Assembly: GCA_030672805.1 (NCBI GenBank)
Contig: DAOVFR010000048.1
Location: 1 to 11,939 of the forward strand
Source of the DNA: Candidatus Krumholzibacteriota bacterium
GTDB taxonomy: Bacteria > Krumholzibacteriota > Krumholzibacteriia > Krumholzibacteriales > Krumholzibacteriaceae
Direction of reading: 5' to 3'
Length of the DNA stretch: 11,939 nucleotides
In this document: positions 5,868-11,939 of the stretch, piece after piece
How the letters are laid out: the number at the start of each line of letters is the position of its first letter
Numbering within the stretch: position 1 is the first letter of the stretch
Made by a program: the position numbers and the translations under genes
The notes under the pieces: model-generated
The model's database searches: none
The model's input: the letters and a program-made list of their open reading frames with translations, nothing else
Told to the model about the DNA's origin: nothing

Positions 5868-6431
5868 ATGAAGAAAGCATTAATGTTTTGTGTCGCGCTC
5901 GTTATCCTTTCGAGCGCTGCATATGCTCAGCCGTACCCGATGGGCTACATCGGGCTCTTCTTGGACGAGGGCCGCACAAACTGGTGTGTGACCGGCGAAG
6001 GTATGTACTCATTCGAGATGTGGATCCTTTGTCACCCGAGCGAGCGCGGCATGATGTGCGCGGAGTTCATGATCAGTTATCCGGGCGATATCATCCCGAG
6101 CACAGTAACCCCCAACGACGCGATTATCTCGGTGGCGCTCGGTGACCTGGCAAGCGGTATGAGCGTGTGCTACAAGGCATGCCAGACCACCTGGCACTGG
6201 AACTACCACCAGACACTGTTCATGACCACGCCCAACAAGGTAATTCTCGAGGTCGTCCCGCACCCCGATGCCGGCGCTTTCCAGTTCGCGAACTGCCTGG
6301 AGGGTTACCCGATCGAGCCGTGCAAGAGGCTTGTCGCCATTCACGTGAACTACACGAGCGAAGAGCAAGAGTGCAATGAATTCGCGGTCAAGGAAACAAA
6401 CTGGGGCGCTATCAAGGGACTGTACAGGTAA
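5868..6431 (+). CDS. Secreted cysteine-rich protein, paralog B of a tandem pair
   Basis: The function is not recognised. The 187-residue protein has a Sec signal peptide ending AYA/Q at 20/21 and is a diverged tandem copy of the protein at 4795-5349. The mature chain again has eight cysteines (40, 55, 64, 101, 105, 143, 152, 169). Seven align with paralog A. The eighth is relocated: paralog A's C110 is Y113 here, and C152 here aligns with alanine 149 of paralog A. The C-terminal block WGAIKGL (179-185) is identical. I chose ATG 5868 because AGGAGG is 6 nt upstream and the signal peptide starts there; a TTG at 5835 would add 11 charged residues in front. A beta-rich fold is plausible from the alternating hydrophobic residues, but that is inference. 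C8 lies within the signal peptide and there is no lipobox. Confidence 0.85.
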   Translation: MKKALMFCVALVILSSAAYAQPYPMGYIGLFLDEGRTNWCVTGEGMYSFEMWILCHPSERGMMCAEFMISYPGDIIPSTVTPNDAIISVALGDLASGMSVCYKACQTTWHWNYHQTLFMTTPNKVILEVVPHPDAGAFQFANCLEGYPIEPCKRLVAIHVNYTSEEQECNEFAVKETNWGAIKGLYR

Positions 6432-6468
6432 CGTTTCCGTATAGCCGGATCGCGATCTGATTACACGA

Positions 6469-6495
6469 GGGCTCCCATGGAGGGAGCCCTTTTTT
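6469..6495 (+). terminator. Intrinsic terminator of paralog B
   Basis: GGGCTCCC (6469-6476) and GGGAGCCC (6482-6489) close a 5-nt loop and are followed by six T. The stem sequence is the same as in the terminator of paralog A, which suggests that the terminator was duplicated together with the gene. Confidence 0.9.
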
Positions 6496-6584
6496 CTTCA
6501 CCATATAATATAGAGTCCCGCCTTCCCAGTTGAGACCCTTTACCACGGGTTCCCGGGGGGAGGCCAGTACCCTTGCAGCCAGCT

Positions 6585-7559
6585 TTACATCGAAGCAGCC
6601 GCTGCACGATCAACGAACCGTTCCGCCACCTTGATCATGCGTTCCAACGAACCGCCAAAACCGCTCATTACACCCATCCACCGTTCGTACCGGAACAGGG
6701 CGACCTCGCCGCGGTAAGAATCCTTACCGGCCGCGGTCACAAAGCGGCCCCGGTCGCCGCCGCTCCTTTCCGCCCGGGCGCCGACGATCCCCGAATACCA
6801 GGTAAAAAGCTCAGCCGCTTCATCGCGTGACGGGAGCGGTATGATGTAGAGCTTTCCCTCCGTTCCACCAAGCAGGTACATGGCCGTGAACGCGGGAGGA
6901 AACTTGCTTCTGCCGAGGACCCCTTTCGTCACGTAGGTGATGCTCTTGACGACGAGACCTTCCCCGGGGAACAGGTCCAGCTCCCCGGGCAGCTCGTTCC
7001 CCCGGGTTATCTTCGAAGCCACTGTGCGGGAGAATGCTTTCATTGCATCGACAAGGGCTTCGCTCTCCTCGAATACACCGACACGAACATAATACGGGCC
7101 TTTCAGGAAATGGATCGAGTACCCGTCGCCGAAGCACTCGCTGCCGATCTCGTAGTAGTCCAGGCCGGGGCTTCTGATCTGTGAATAGATTCCGAAGGCC
7201 ATCGTGGGATTTCCATGACGGTAGATTTCGACCTTGAGCCCCTCTCCGTCCCTCGAGAGATAATCCTGTACATGGACCATCCTGAAATCGTACGCGAGGA
7301 AACTTTCGGCCGATCCATTAATGTACTCCCAAAGGTTCCCCGCGTCGTACTCGAGCATGTCCCTGTCCCGCTCCCATCCCGTGATCTCGCCCGAAGCCGG
7401 CAGGAGACTGTCCGTCTTCGCGTCCCCCCGCTCCCCGGCACCCGCGCCGGTCACGGACAACAGCACCGCCGCGTTCCCGGCACAACTTTCCGCCACGCCC
7501 GGTACGGAGAAGCAGATCACGACAAGAAAGAATATCAATACGCGGCCCGGTTCCTTCAT
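6585..7559 (-). CDS. Exported protein resembling DUF6599
   Basis: The role is unknown. The 324-residue product begins with MK and a single hydrophobic stretch (about 7-23) that reads as a Sec signal peptide, probably cut after GVA (23). I see no good lipobox, although a cysteine occurs at 26. After a low-complexity linker (about 28-50), the region from 52 on resembles the DUF6599 family, which typically has a tyrosine-rich LWEYINGxAExxLxYxF block; here it is NLWEYINGSAESFLAYDF at 75-92, followed by YRHGNPTMAFGIYSQ. I recall the family only by this motif, so the assignment is moderate. I chose ATG 7557-7559 because AGGTGG lies about 6 nt upstream and the signal peptide starts at once; an in-frame start at 7649 would add 30 residues ahead of it. 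It converges with paralog B and is divergent from the thioredoxin gene. Confidence 0.7.
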   Translation of the reverse strand: MKEPGRVLIFFLVVICFSVPGVAESCAGNAAVLLSVTGAGAGERGDAKTDSLLPASGEITGWERDRDMLEYDAGNLWEYINGSAESFLAYDFRMVHVQDYLSRDGEGLKVEIYRHGNPTMAFGIYSQIRSPGLDYYEIGSECFGDGYSIHFLKGPYYVRVGVFEESEALVDAMKAFSRTVASKITRGNELPGELDLFPGEGLVVKSITYVTKGVLGRSKFPPAFTAMYLLGGTEGKLYIIPLPSRDEAAELFTWYSGIVGARAERSGGDRGRFVTAAGKDSYRGEVALFRYERWMGVMSGFGGSLERMIKVAERFVDRAAAASM

Positions 7560-7593
7560 GACATACCACCTTTCAAACATCGTTCGCTCCATT

Positions 7594-7599
7594 ATTATA
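7594..7599 (-). promoter_or_regulatory. Possible -10 element for the DUF6599-like gene
   Basis: A perfect TATAAT occurs on the minus strand 34 nt upstream of the chosen ATG, within an AT-rich island. No good -35 hexamer is visible at 16-18 bp, so the call is weak. The predicted start near 7587 would leave a short leader with the AGGTGG ribosome-binding site. Confidence 0.35.
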
Positions 7600-7707
7600 T
7601 TATCCGGCGTGGCTTTTTTCTCCCATATTCCGTGCACCGTGACTGCCATCTTTTATGGAGCACACACCGCCTGACATGTTATCATTCCCGGAAGGAAAGG
7701 AAACAGC

Positions 7708-8070
7708 ATGGGTTTCTGGAAAAGACTGCTTGGCCTCGAAACCAGGCCCGGCGAGTCCGAGCCGCTGACGGACACGACCTTCGATGAGAAAGTGCTCGAG
7801 TGCAAGCTTCCCTGCTTTGTGCTCTGCTTCAGCCTCTGGTGCTCACCATGCCAGGTTATGGGAGGGCTCCTCAACGAGGTCGGACCCGGTTACCTCGGAA
7901 AGGCCCGGTTCTTCAAGCTTGACGTGAGCAAGAATCCACACGCTCCCGGACGGTACCAGGTAAAAGGTGTGCCGACAATCCTCGTGTTCAGTGAGGGAGG
8001 GCTCGTCGCACGGGGCACCGGCCTTATACCGTTAAACGACCTGAAGGAATGGATCGAGAATCAACTCTGA
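7708..8070 (+). CDS. Thioredoxin-like protein
   Basis: A small thiol-disulfide oxidoreductase (120 residues) with a thioredoxin fold. The redox motif is WCSPC (C45 and C48, serine in place of the usual glycine), and the cis-proline is P89 in GVPTILVF. Strand and helix order match the family, and the length is close to the usual 105-120. There is no signal peptide, so it is cytoplasmic, which distinguishes it from exported Dsb or Tlp proteins. Three further cysteines (32, 36, 40) lie just before the active site, an unusual density. A purine-rich AAGGAAAGGAAA precedes the ATG. It is the first gene of a same-strand run with the macro-domain gene (43 nt later) and the beta-barrel gene. Its partner proteins cannot be inferred. 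Confidence 0.9.
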   Translation: MGFWKRLLGLETRPGESEPLTDTTFDEKVLECKLPCFVLCFSLWCSPCQVMGGLLNEVGPGYLGKARFFKLDVSKNPHAPGRYQVKGVPTILVFSEGGLVARGTGLIPLNDLKEWIENQL

Positions 8071-8113
8071 TGCATTCAATCACATTTTCGTTGCCGATAC
8101 GCAGGGGGCGGCG

Positions 8114-8668
8114 ATGAATAAACTTGCTGTCCATGGCAAGAACCTGGAGCTGATACTGGGCAATATCACGCGGCACTCTGCCGATGCTATCGTGAACGCA
8201 GCCAATTCACGCCTCGTCGGGGGCGGGGGTGTGGACGGTGCGATTCACGTTGCCGGCGGACCGGAGATCCTGGCCGAATGCGACCGGATCCGCTCGGAGC
8301 AGGGAGGATGCCCGACCGGCGGCGCGGTCATTACGACCGCCGGCAGGCTTGATGCGAAATTCGTGATCCATACGGCAGGCCCGGTCTGGAGGGGCGGCGG
8401 AATCGATGAAGCCGGCCTTCTCGCTTGCAGTTACCGGAGCTGCCTCGAACTCGCCGAGAAGAACAACTGCCGATCGGTGGCCTTTCCGAGCATCAGCACG
8501 GGCGTGTACCGTTTCCCCATCGAAAAGGCCGCACGGATTGCCGTGCGAACGGTCATCGATGAATTGAAACGGCGGGCGATAGAACGAGTCGACTTCGTGC
8601 TCTTCACGTCCGCGGACCTCGCTGTCTACGAGAAGGTTCTCGAAGAGGCCGCACGGGACATGCAATAA
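8114..8668 (+). CDS. Macro-domain protein, probable ADP-ribosyl / O-acetyl-ADP-ribose hydrolase
   Basis: A single macro domain fills the 184 residues. The MacroD/YmdB-type signatures are all present: LGNITRHSADAIVNAANS (15-32) with the ADP-ribose-contacting asparagines N28 and N31, the glycine-rich loop GGGGVDGAIH (36-45) with the conserved aspartate D41, CPTGGAVITTAG (66-77), and SISTGVYRFPIEKAA (126-140). Members of this class remove ADP-ribose from acidic residues or deacetylate O-acetyl-ADP-ribose; which reaction applies here is not readable from sequence. It is cytoplasmic, with no signal peptide. The ribosome-binding site is poor (GGGGGCGG). No ADP-ribosyltransferase, sirtuin or DarT-like toxin is visible nearby, so a toxin-antitoxin role has no support. 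It probably shares a transcript with the beta-barrel gene 14 nt downstream. Confidence 0.94.
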   Translation: MNKLAVHGKNLELILGNITRHSADAIVNAANSRLVGGGGVDGAIHVAGGPEILAECDRIRSEQGGCPTGGAVITTAGRLDAKFVIHTAGPVWRGGGIDEAGLLACSYRSCLELAEKNNCRSVAFPSISTGVYRFPIEKAARIAVRTVIDELKRRAIERVDFVLFTSADLAVYEKVLEEAARDMQ

Positions 8669-8682
8669 CATCGAGGTGCATT

Positions 8683-9357
8683 ATGAAAAACCTGATCATC
8701 ACTGTATTCGCCTTGCTGATTGTATCCATCCCGTTCACGCCGGGCGCATGCGTCGAGAGCACGTTCTACCTGAAGGCGAACATAGGCGCGAGTCAGCCTT
8801 TTCTTTCGAATCTCTCGGACGAACTCGTACGGCAGGGGAAAGAGCGCGTCAAGCCGGGGTACGCGTTCAGTGTCGCCCTGGGCAGATCATTTCTCGAGAA
8901 ACGCTGGGCGGTGGATGCATGTTTCACAATGGTTTTCTACCCCGGGTTCGACTACGAGAACGAACATGAGGATTTCGTGGGAGACCTCAGACACTACGGC
9001 TATTATCTCGTTGTCAAGCGGTGCTTCAGGCCGGAGGGGGAAAGGTTCATTCCCTACGCGGGTGTCGGGCTCGGTTACGGGATGACCAACCTGCTCTCGG
9101 GAGGCGGCAGAATCGGCGCGTTCGAGGGTCTCGCCACTTTCCAGGCCGAGTCCGTCCTGAAGGACAACATCTCGATCATGTTCGAAAGCGTTTTCGCCCT
9201 GGGGTTCCAGGAGAAACGTTTCGAGAAACCATTCCTCGAGAATGTCCGTGAGGACGTGATCCGGACGAGCGGGAACGGCCTCCTCGAAGACAGGTACTCC
9301 GCGTTTGATATCCGCCTGGGCATCATCATCCGGCTCAAGCCGCCCGTGGATTACTGA
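8683..9357 (+). CDS. Probable outer-membrane beta-barrel protein
   Basis: The 224-residue protein has an N-terminal Sec signal peptide (MKN, hydrophobic core to about residue 20). The mature part alternates hydrophobic and polar residues in strands, with repeated aromatic girdle positions, and contains a FIPYAGVGLGYG block typical of small 8-stranded barrels of the OmpW/opacity type. The last strand (YSAFDIRLGIIIRL, followed by a short PPVDY tail) is amphipathic. I cannot name the family more precisely. GAGGT is placed about 5 nt before the ATG, only 14 nt after the macro-domain stop codon, so it is probably translated from the same mRNA. No terminator is evident after the stop. Confidence 0.75.
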   Translation: MKNLIITVFALLIVSIPFTPGACVESTFYLKANIGASQPFLSNLSDELVRQGKERVKPGYAFSVALGRSFLEKRWAVDACFTMVFYPGFDYENEHEDFVGDLRHYGYYLVVKRCFRPEGERFIPYAGVGLGYGMTNLLSGGGRIGAFEGLATFQAESVLKDNISIMFESVFALGFQEKRFEKPFLENVREDVIRTSGNGLLEDRYSAFDIRLGIIIRLKPPVDY

Positions 9358-9540
9358 CAAACACCCGCTTTTTCTGCAGTTAACTTGTTCAATAATAGAA
9401 GATTTCATGCCGTTCCACCATGGAATTCTCCCGTTGCCGCTACAAAGTATTTAGTTGAATTTTTAAACCTTTCCGGCTAACCTGAACTGGTAAAACTCAT
9501 GCATTTTATTAATTGCTGCACCATCGAATCTGTCCTGCCA

Positions 9541-9545
9541 GGAGG
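9541..9545 (+). promoter_or_regulatory. Shine-Dalgarno deciding the iorA start
   Basis: GGAGG lies 9 nt before the ATG at 9555 and selects it over an in-frame ATG at 9513, which would add 14 residues foreign to the family. The 197-nt gap from 9358 to 9554 is AT-rich and probably carries the iorA promoter, but I found no pair of hexamers I trust. Confidence 0.75.
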
Positions 9546-9554
9546 AATCAAACC

Positions 9555-11330
9555 ATGAAGATGCTTCTCTCGGGAAACGAAGCCGCAGCCCGAGGCGTCT
9601 ACGAGTTCGGCGGGGAATTCGCTTCCGCTTACCCCGGCACCCCGAGCACGGAGATACTCGAGACAATCGGAAGGTATTTCAAGGAAGACGTTTATGCCGA
9701 ATGGTCGACCAATGAGAAGGTCGCTCTCGAGGTAGCGGTGGGCGCTAGTTACGGCGGGGCCCGGGCGATTGCGGTGATGAAGCACGTTGGCGTGAACGTT
9801 GCGGCGGATCCCCTGATGACGCTGTCGTACACCGGGGTCGGCGCCGGACTCATCCTGTTGACCGCCGACGACCCGAGCCTCCATTCATCCCAGAACGAGC
9901 AGGACAACCGTTTCTACGGCAGGTTTGCCTCGATCCCCGTGCTGGAGCCCTCTTCGAGCCAGGAGGCGAAGGATTTCGTGAAATACGGCTTCGAGATCAG
10001 CGAGCAGTTCGACACACCGGTCCTGCTGCGTCTCACGACGCGCATCTCGCATGCAAAGGGTCTCGTGGAGATCGGCGAGAGAAAGACGGTCGATCATCCC
10101 GGTTTCGAGCGCAATATTACAAAATACGTCATGATGCCGGCCAACGCGATTAAGCGCCACAGGTTCGTGATCGAGCGCCTCGAGAAGCTCAAAAGCTACG
10201 CCGAGACGACCGGGCTGAACCGAATCGAATGGAACGACAGGGAAATCGGCATTGTTACGGGAAGCATAACATACCAGTTCGCCCGCGAGTCACTGCCGTC
10301 GGCCAGCATACTCAAGCTCGGTCTCGGGTACCCTCTCCCCATCGAGAAGATCCGGAAATTCGCCTCGAAGGTGAAGCGTCTCTTCATCGTAGAGGAGCTC
10401 GAAGGCTTCTACGAGGATCAGATCAAGGCCGCCGGGATCGAGTGCAATGGAAAGAAGTACTTCCCGAACCACCTCGAGTTCAACGTCGATCGGCTCAGGG
10501 ACGGCTTCATCGAGGCCGGCATCCTCGAGGGGAAGAAAAGCGCCGGGGTCAAGAAAGACGCCGGGCATCTTCTCCCGAGACCCCCGGTTCTCTGTCCCGG
10601 CTGCCCTCACCGCGGGGTTTTGGTGGCGCTCCGGAAGCTCAAGGTTTACACAACGGGCGACATCGGATGCTATACGCTGGGAGCCCTGCCTCCGCTCGAG
10701 CAAATCGACACCTGTCTCTGCATGGGCGCCTCGATCGGCCATGCCTTCGGCATCGAGAAAGCGGGAAAGACAGATAAGAAAGCGGTTGCCCTTCTGGGCG
10801 ACAGCACGTTCCTCCACAGCGGTATCACATCCCTGGCAAACGTCGTCTACAACAAGGGGACACAGACGACCATCATCGTTGACAACCGTATTACCGCGAT
10901 GACTGGCGGTCAGGACCACCCGGGCACGAGCCGCACGCTCATGGGCGAGAAAACACACGCGATCGACCTGGTGAAGCTCTGCAACGCTCTCGGTGTCGAA
11001 CACGTACGCGTCGTCGACCCATACGACCTCGAAGAAACGACGGAAGCGCTCAAAGAAGAGATCGACCGCGACGCCCCGTCCGTCGTCATCACAAACAGGC
11101 CATGCATGCTTTTCCCGAAGAAGATCAGGGACAAACCATACACGGTAAAACTCGATCTCTGCACCGCCTGCGGCGCCTGCTTCCGCGTCGGCTGCCCGGC
11201 GATTTCGGGATCTGGAGAGAAGAACGAGAAGGGCCGCCCGAAGGCATATATCGACCCGGTTCTCTGCGCCGGCTGCGCGATCTGCGCGCAGGTCTGCCCG
11301 GTCGATGCCATCGTCGAGCTCGAACAGTAA
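9555..11330 (+). CDS. iorA: Indolepyruvate:ferredoxin oxidoreductase alpha subunit
   Basis: This is the catalytic subunit of the enzyme that oxidatively decarboxylates aryl-2-oxoacids (indolepyruvate, phenylpyruvate, 4-hydroxyphenylpyruvate) with CoA to aryl-acetyl-CoA, passing electrons to ferredoxin. The 591 residues have normal length. The N-terminal domain shows AYPGTPSTEILE (25-36). The thiamine-diphosphate domain has CPGCPHRG from C347 and the GDS-to-DN motif starting at G415, including FLHSGITSLAN. The C-terminus carries two [4Fe-4S] motifs: C536, C539, C542, C547 (C-x2-C-x2-C-x4-CP) and C571, C574, C577, C581 (C-x2-C-x2-C-x3-CP). That pair is characteristic of IorA. The enzyme is oxygen-sensitive and cytoplasmic. 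iorB follows 91 nt downstream on the same strand. Confidence 0.97.
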   Translation: MKMLLSGNEAAARGVYEFGGEFASAYPGTPSTEILETIGRYFKEDVYAEWSTNEKVALEVAVGASYGGARAIAVMKHVGVNVAADPLMTLSYTGVGAGLILLTADDPSLHSSQNEQDNRFYGRFASIPVLEPSSSQEAKDFVKYGFEISEQFDTPVLLRLTTRISHAKGLVEIGERKTVDHPGFERNITKYVMMPANAIKRHRFVIERLEKLKSYAETTGLNRIEWNDREIGIVTGSITYQFARESLPSASILKLGLGYPLPIEKIRKFASKVKRLFIVEELEGFYEDQIKAAGIECNGKKYFPNHLEFNVDRLRDGFIEAGILEGKKSAGVKKDAGHLLPRPPVLCPGCPHRGVLVALRKLKVYTTGDIGCYTLGALPPLEQIDTCLCMGASIGHAFGIEKAGKTDKKAVALLGDSTFLHSGITSLANVVYNKGTQTTIIVDNRITAMTGGQDHPGTSRTLMGEKTHAIDLVKLCNALGVEHVRVVDPYDLEETTEALKEEIDRDAPSVVITNRPCMLFPKKIRDKPYTVKLDLCTACGACFRVGCPAISGSGEKNEKGRPKAYIDPVLCAGCAICAQVCPVDAIVELEQ

Positions 11331-11421
11331 TCGGTATATCCGGCTCTCCACGTGAAACCCGGTTGGAGCTTCAATCGTTGCATTACATTTATAAGTGGTT
11401 CACTGCAGAAAGGGTGACGGC

Positions 11422-11939
11422 ATGAAAAACGGTACTACGAACGTTCTGATCGTCGGCGTAGGCGGCCAGGGGGTCCTGCTCGCGAGCGAGATCCTCTGTG
11501 AGGTGGCCAAGGTGGCGGGATTCGACGCAAAGAAAAGCGAGGTGCACGGCATGTCGCAGCGTGGAGGCGTCGTGACGAGCCACGTCCGCTTCGGCAAGGA
11601 GGTCGCATCACCCCTCATCCCGTCAGGCGAATCCGACGTAGTGCTGGCTTTCGAGCTTGCCGAGGGTCTCCGCTGGGCCGAAGAGGTCCGCCCGGGCGGC
11701 AGGATCATTGTGAACAAACAGATGATCGTCCCACCCATCGTCACCACGGGCAAGTTTTCATACCCCGAGAATGCAGACGAGAAAATCAGGGAGAAGGCGC
11801 CCGATGCAATGTTCATCGACGCCTTCGGCATTGCAGGGAAGCTCGGTAACACGCGCCTCGTGAACACGATTCTGCTTGGCGTGATGTCAAATTACATCAA
11901 GCTCGACGAGGAAAAGTGGCTCGAGGTCATCGAGCGCAT
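11422..11939 (+). CDS. iorB: Indolepyruvate:ferredoxin oxidoreductase beta subunit, truncated by window end
   Basis: The reading frame is open to the last base, giving 172 complete codons and no stop, so only the C-terminus is missing. It matches the gamma-type domain of 2-oxoacid:ferredoxin oxidoreductases: VLIVGVGGQGVLLAS near the N-terminus, then EVHGMSQRGG and a GNTRLVNTILLG segment near the end of the visible part. IorB pairs with IorA to form the active enzyme. The ATG at 11422 has only a weak AGGGTGA ahead of it. The 91-nt gap after iorA holds a modest hairpin (CTCCA 11346-11350 with TGGAG 11364-11368) but no T tract, so co-transcription is likely. Confidence 0.93.
   Translation, partial: MKNGTTNVLIVGVGGQGVLLASEILCEVAKVAGFDAKKSEVHGMSQRGGVVTSHVRFGKEVASPLIPSGESDVVLAFELAEGLRWAEEVRPGGRIIVNKQMIVPPIVTTGKFSYPENADEKIREKAPDAMFIDAFGIAGKLGNTRLVNTILLGVMSNYIKLDEEKWLEVIER

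Noticed and set aside
8114..8668. Macro-domain gene as antitoxin of a DarTG-like toxin-antitoxin pair
   Set aside because: Both neighbours are clearly other proteins (thioredoxin-like and beta-barrel), and no ADP-ribosyltransferase is in the window.
10290..11351. Long open frame of about 350 residues on the minus strand opposite iorA
   Set aside because: It is fully antisense to iorA, shows no signature, and its composition is that of a shadow frame.
1..11939. CRISPR array, insertion sequence, integrase or attachment site
   Set aside because: No regularly spaced repeats, transposase or integrase frames, or terminal inverted repeats with target duplications are present.

Overview
The window (about 58% G+C by eye) is a piece of bacterial chromosome with ordinary housekeeping and catabolic genes, plus a few secreted or envelope proteins that look lineage-specific. 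Nothing in it is phage, transposon, CRISPR or plasmid. Indolepyruvate:ferredoxin oxidoreductase (iorA, iorB) and an aldo/keto reductase carrying two Fe-S motifs suggest anaerobic or facultative, ferredoxin-based metabolism. Signal peptides and an outer-membrane beta-barrel indicate a diderm. The tandem secreted proteins share a WGAIKGL tail that reminds me of poorly cultured FCB-related phyla (Krumholzibacteriota, Eisenbacteria and similar); this placement is an impression, not a result.

Layout. Positions 1-240 hold no gene but contain strong secondary structure, best read as a minus-strand non-coding RNA ending in an intrinsic terminator (a 6S-like rod is one possibility). Positions 241-488 show nothing firm. 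Pyruvate kinase lies on the minus strand (489-1913), starts at TTG, and has a clear sigma70-type promoter at 2032-2059. Divergent from it are a GT4 glycosyltransferase (2153-3268) and a ferredoxin-type aldo/keto reductase (3366-4379), both without a recognisable Shine-Dalgarno.

The centre (about 4470-6495) is the least familiar part. Two paralogous secreted cysteine-rich proteins of 184 and 187 residues are each preceded by a candidate promoter and a leader of about 300 nt, and each is followed by an intrinsic terminator with the same stem sequence. Next comes a minus-strand exported protein resembling DUF6599 (6585-7559). Divergent from it is a cluster of a thioredoxin-like protein, a macro-domain protein and an outer-membrane beta-barrel protein (7708-9357).

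The right end holds iorA (9555-11330) and the start of iorB (from 11422, cut by the window edge). Together these encode the enzyme that converts aryl-2-oxoacids from aromatic amino acids into aryl-CoA while reducing ferredoxin. Pyruvate kinase, the aldo/keto reductase and IorAB are all redox or energy-metabolism genes, but spacing and strand give no evidence of one common regulon.
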